A DNA stretch of 64,000 bases from Gymnopilus junonius (taxonomy: Eukaryota > Basidiomycota > Agaricomycetes > Agaricales > Galerinaceae). The translations under genes and the position numbers were made by a program. The DNA lies in the NCBI GenBank assembly GCA_015501075.1, contig JADNYJ010000094.1:91166-155165 (forward strand), read 5' to 3'. Below, one piece after another: positions 59,382-64,000 of this stretch. The notes beneath the pieces are model-generated. The model ran no database searches. It was not told where the DNA came from and worked only from the letters and a program-made list of their open reading frames with translations. How positions within the stretch are numbered: the stretch's first letter is position 1; each line of letters begins with the position of its first letter.

Positions 59382-62240
59382 AGAAATGGCTCCTCCAGGT
59401 GCAGATAATCTCAAATGGCATGCGTTTCTGCAGGATGGTGTCATGTACTGTTCTCCGAACTGCTCACGACCTGTCATCATGCCCCACTGGAATGTGTCTG
59501 CAGACCCCTTCACTGGGCCGCGTCTGTGCCGCGAGATGTTCAGGCAACCTATCTGGTGGTCAGACATCTGGGGCTGGCTTGGGTTTATTCGTTAGCACCC
59601 TCCTATATCTCAGTACCTTTCGAACCTCTGTGTTGGGAACCAGTCATCGAGGAAACCTGGGTGATCACCAAGGATAGCCCTACAGCTACAAGGCACTTTC
59701 AGATGCGGGAAAAGGATGTGATGATCTGGCTCCAGAAAGAAACCCTATTATTCGAAGCCGCCACCAAGATAAGATTGAAGTATCACATTCCAGGCAATCC
59801 TCCTCCTCGACCATCTTGCTTTGGTTATAATCGTCCCCACAAATCAAGAGCCATTGCTATCAAAATGACAGTCATTTCGAGAGATTGGTTCACCATTTGG
59901 ATGGGATTTCTTTCCTATCTCATTGTGCAGACTACAACTTATGGCGATAAAGCCTCGACGCCTCTACCCTGCTGGTATCAGTTGCTTCTTTCTCATGGGT
60001 TTACTGATATATGGCTCAGTGGCCTGCTGGCGTCGACCATTTGCTTGTTTGGCACCCACAATCCTCGTGTTGGAGTCTTTATACAATGGACCAAGCAACA
60101 GGTTGCTCTTCTGGCCGTTGAATGGTTCCTATCCCATGAGATTCCTATCTGGTTCATATGGTCGAAGAAGGAAGAAGACACCATCGCCGCAAACTCGAAA
60201 TTAGCCTACCTTCATCCTCCTAATGAAGTTCTGCAAAATGCTCTCCAGATTTTGTTCCAATCTCCCAGCCTTCCTCTTGCAACACTCGTCATGAAGCGCT
60301 TTTTCAATCTTGAGCTCGTAATCCAATCAACGACATTACCTTGAACCTTCTTTGGCTAGACGATTCATCGTCCTTTGTACTCAACCATATTCTCTCCATA
60401 TTCTCAAAGGAGGATAATTCTCATCTAGATGAGGGTACTGCCTGACATGCTCTCAAGTATTTTCTGGCCAGTCAAAGTGCGGAACGTCAGCAAGCCACTT
60501 TAGATGCAGTGTCTCTTCCCTCACAAACGATGATTGAGAGAAGCAGTTCCCACGAGCAAATTTTCAATGATTGGAAGGATTATTTCACGGCTTGAGATAA
60601 GTGACAAATGGAGCTAGAGCTGGTTCAAACCCTGAGGAATGGCGAGTCTGTGAGCAACGTGAATGCAATCCACTGACCAAGAGCACTAAAATGTATGAAT
60701 GGGACTGAGTGAGTTCTTCTGGTGGTGTGGAGCTATATGTGAGGGTCCGCATCAAGAAGAGTGACTATGAGGAGACCCTGGGTCGATACGGTTCCAAACA
60801 GCAGAGATACAGTTCCTTCTTCAATGAGTGGGACTTCTGCCTGGAATTTGCTGGTACTCCAGTGCTTGGGCCTTATGATCCAAATTACGACAATGACGAC
60901 GATGTTTACTGGCGCCAGATCCTGCTGTCCACAATGATTGAACAATTCAAATGAACCTGTTCCTTTCCAAGTCCCTCATCCATCCCATGAAACCGAGGCC
61001 AGGGAAGAATGAGGTATCTCTCAAGGACCTATGAATGTTGATGAGCAGACTGGAGATGAGCGTGACTCAGGTCCGAAGCTATACTCAGAGGACATTGTGG
61101 ATTCTTTGAATTGGGTCTATGGTTACGTAGTCGCATTAGGTGCTTCTCTTCACAATGAGGAGTCTCTTCCCAAGGAACGCATATTTGAAGCCCTTGGAAT
61201 TGTATCGTCGACTTCATGGAACTTACTCTCTGACTCTGAACAAAGTGCTATTTGTACATTTGTCACCTGTCTTTCCTTCAAATCTCAAATGGTGGCGCCG
61301 CATCTTCCGAAGGATTTGGACGACCTCAGCAACGAAAACTTTTTGTCTCTTTCATCTCTCTGTGACTTCAGATGCTTGAGAAGTCCTGTTACAGGTCTAT
61401 TCATCTTTCATTCTCCGAAATCATCAGCAGTGAACTGGTCGCTAGGTGTCAAGTTGGCAAGAGCTGCCCTGTATGTGTGCAGGCATATAATATCAAATCC
61501 TGCATCACACACCCTTCTTACTGTAGCTCATCGACTCCTTGATCGCTCTATTCCATTCCATACCCTGATTTCCATGCCATCTTGCTCTGCAGAAAAGCTG
61601 GTTGCGAAGCCATTCACTCCTTCTTCATTTCGACATGAAGGGTATAAATTCACGTTGGCAGATTTTGACGGTGCCTTGTTGTATTGCAAGGCAATCTTGA
61701 GACGTCCAGAAGGCCACACAGCAATACTGCATGGTGGGATCCTTAGCCGGATTGCCCAAGAATTCCTGAGCATTGATGACGTCTTAACCGGGCTGTCAGT
61801 CGAGGTGACTTTGCATCACTGCAGCTTTGTCACGTCTTCGGAACATGAGGGGGAGAATTATTGGGATGATGACCTCACAGACGATGAGATCACCACACTC
61901 TGCGGGACATATGTCATGTATACAGGTACGTGTTCCTGTGATAATTATATCCATCTATATTGACTGTCATTCATAGGCCATGGTCATCAAACAAAAACAA
62001 TTTCCTGGTTCCCACCTCCCAGCGTCTGGGACGAGAGTGCATTCAACTGGCTTGAATGGACGGAGAGGGATGAGATTTTTTTCAGTGACTTGGTCAAAGG
62101 AATCGAACAAGGCAAAATTCAGCCTTTAACTCACAAACAGTGGCGGGATAGACTGCGTGGCCACGCACATTCCCGCAATGTGATTGAGAACAATGTCCGA
62201 TGTTCAAATGAATACCTTTTGCAAAAGCTGTCCAGGATCT
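59382..62240 (+). CDS. Large Agaricomycete-specific hypothetical protein, transposon-associated
   Basis: Long composite frame in two main blocks. Block 1: MAPPGADNLKWHAFLQDGVM with MPHWNVSADPFTGPRLCREM; after a frame change VPFEPLCWEPVIEETWVITK, MTVISRDWFTIWMGFLSYLI and LLSHGFTDIWLSGLLASTIC, VALLAVEWFLSHEIPIWFIW, and YLHPPNEVLQNALQILFQSP. Block 2, after about 300 bp of disturbed reading: SSGGVELYVRVRIKKSDYEE, SFFNEWDFCLEF, NVDEQTGDERDSGPKL, EDIVDSLNWVYGYVVALGAS, LARAALYVCRHIISNPASHT, LADFDGALLYCKAILRRPEG and HTAILHGGILSRIAQEFLSI, followed by an intron near 61926 and a final exon to about 62240. This order matches a family of very common but uncharacterised Agaricomycete proteins that sit near transposons. 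No catalytic motif is visible. Frame breaks make activity doubtful. Confidence 0.55.
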
Positions 62241-64000
62241 AGCCATATTTTTCTTGTCGTACTTCACATCTTGTACCTCGTTCGCTTTGTAGTGTTGCAT
62301 ATGCATTACATACCATCTATAGAGCATTTTCTTGCACCCTTAGTGTGAAGTGAGGAATGTCCAAGGTCTATTTTAGTACATGCATGCTCATTCTCGACAG
62401 GGTGCGCACATCTTGCGCACATCGATGTGCGATCCATTGTCTGCTGAGGAAAATGGTAACTTTTCCTGGACTTTAACAATAAGATGAATCACATGGAAAT
62501 ATGCGAGATTCGTTAAGAAGTTGACGGGCAAAATGGGGCGAATTTGAAGCATTTTAAGTCTGAGGAAATGGAAAAGCTTCAAGATGAGTGAAGCCTTGTG
62601 TATTCTAAACCTTTCGGCGGCTTCTCCATCCTGTAAAACGTCCAAAAAAGGTATAAAAGTACTCAAAGTAGAATATCTCGACAATGTAACAATTTATCTC
62701 AATTTACTAGTACTATCTTCATGCTTGAGTATTATCCTATTTAATTGATAAATTTACGAAATTGTTTTTTTTTGACAATGACTTTTGCATTTCCCCGGAT
62801 TCACTGACATGGAATAAAGTTGCCCGCCGGCTGTGCCATGACTGGCACTGACTGGCCATCTATCAACAGGACCCGGGGCAATAGCAAGAATGCTCAGATT
62901 CCTATCCGGACAGATTTTTTGAAATTTTGGGCCAAAGACCCAGTGCCAGTCCAGACAAAAATGGGTCGAAATGCAAAATCGGCCGGAACCTGAATCCGGA
63001 AAAAAGTCAGAGAGGATCAATAAGCTAGAGGCACATATCCGGACAAAAGGAGCCCATGGCGTAGTGGTTCCACATCAACGGTTGGGATTTCACGCCATCG
63101 CCAGGAAACTGGAACGCACGGAGATACTTTTGAGCTCGCAGAGGGAATAACGATCACTAGAGAGCAATTTGTGTTTCCAAGTATGCCAGGTTTCAGAAAG
63201 AGACATTAAGCTAGCTGCCCATAAAATAGAGGAGAGCTATTCTGTCGTTGACTGTCATATCTTTTATCGAATAGCAGTAGCCACTATGTAATTATAATAT
63301 AAGGAACCAAATGCATATCAAACGGAAGAGGATCATAACCAGCTCAGTAGATACTAGATAGTGCAAATCCTCACTAATTTTGAGTGTGGCTGTCATATTA
63401 CGCCAATATTAGTCTGAAATGAGAGCAAGTGTGAGTAGCCGTCGCAGATGGAAGAGTGGAAGGGAGTTCGGCGATAAGCGGCATGTCACACTACTGCCAG
63501 CCTGGAGGGTTTGCTTTGCTTTCAGAATCTCTTACGCCAAACAATGACCTTCGTTTTTCTCTTCAATCAGGCAATCGCGCTCACTACTTGATACATTCTC
63601 ATCTCTAACGACATTTCGGCCTTCCAATATTATGTTCGACTGGAGGAACAACCAAATAGAAAGCGACCCGCAAGGTTCGAAGAAATGTAACTTGGCTGCC
63701 AATTCTTCAACCTGCAGTCTTAATGACATCGTTTAAATTGCAAGGTTCACTCGTCCGTCAGAAAGTCCTCCCAGGACATAATAATTATGTTGACCTATCG
63801 TGTTTCTAAGCCTGCTCGTGTGCACGCGGGCATTCTCAACCTAATCCCTTCTTGAGGGCGATGTAAGAAGCATGTGATATCCAAATTTATCCTGCTCTGA
63901 TTTTATAACAGGCTTGACACCGCCTACTTACCCTTTACGCCTTCCACTTTCATCATTCAGCCCAGTGATTGCAACTTTTCTCTCAGCGAAGAAGTCGCAT
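62241..64000. other. Intergenic, with the right inverted-repeat copy
   Basis: No gene recognised. 62400-62834 is the right arm of the long inverted repeat. Between 62880 and 63050 the word TCCGGA(C/A) recurs several times, a possible repeat edge. A frame at 63532-63729 has no support. Confidence 0.4.
62400..62834 (-). repeat. Right copy of a long diverged inverted repeat
   Basis: See the left copy at 46512-46925. On the minus strand this copy begins CACAGCCGGCGGGCAACTTT near 62834 and ends near 62400 with GATTCATCTTATTGTTAAAG. Identity is partial with small indels, so the copies are old or belong to a variable family. Confidence 0.5.

Noticed and set aside
63050..63125. A tRNA-like start, GCCCATGGCGTAGTGG
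   Set aside because: It resembles the start of a tRNA D-arm, but no matching acceptor stem, anticodon arm or GGTTCRANYCC box follows.

Overview
This window is eukaryotic and fits a wood- or litter-decaying basidiomycete of the class Agaricomycetes. Coding sequences are broken by many short introns (about 45-60 nt, GT..AG, often with a CTAAC/CTGAC-like branch site). The gene content agrees: two class II haem peroxidases, a Ppo-type linoleate dioxygenase/P450 fusion, and Plavaka and Tnp2 (CACTA-like) transposases with Agaricomycete-specific cargo ORFs. No tRNA, rRNA or CRISPR was found.

Layout. 0-5 kb: a transposon-related zinc-finger remnant and a short-chain dehydrogenase (SDR) gene on the minus strand whose last codons are split by an 856-bp TA-flanked, Harbinger-like non-autonomous element. 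5.4-12.7 kb: one long low-complexity, coiled-coil protein gene of unknown function. 15-19 kb: three genes of interest for secretion or unknown biology: a 45-residue secreted peptide precursor, a conserved-looking hypothetical gene, and a secreted histidine-rich protein with several dibasic Kex2-type sites. 19.5-25.5 kb: a membrane acyltransferase converging on the Ppo oxylipin synthase. 27.9-36 kb: two class II peroxidases on opposite strands around a GDP-fucose O-fucosyltransferase-like type II membrane protein. 38-44 kb: a Plavaka transposon and its accessory gene. 45.4-45.9 kb: a small secreted protein. 46.5-62.8 kb: nested transposon material (Tnp2 transposase, WD40 protein, several cargo ORFs), bracketed by a diverged repeat present in inverted orientation at both sides.

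Together, peroxidases, oxylipin synthase, fucosyltransferase and secreted peptides suggest an extracellular/lignocellulose-facing and signalling gene neighbourhood set beside a transposon-rich block. No co-regulation can be shown from sequence alone.

A technical warning applies to all gene models. Most recognisable genes here need one or more single-base insertions to keep a conserved reading frame, usually at G or C runs. In the peroxidase at 34-36 kb, three such losses lie within 100 bp and cancel out. This looks more like base-calling or assembly error than simultaneous gene death, so 'broken' genes should be read with care. Gene spans below are start-to-stop and include introns.
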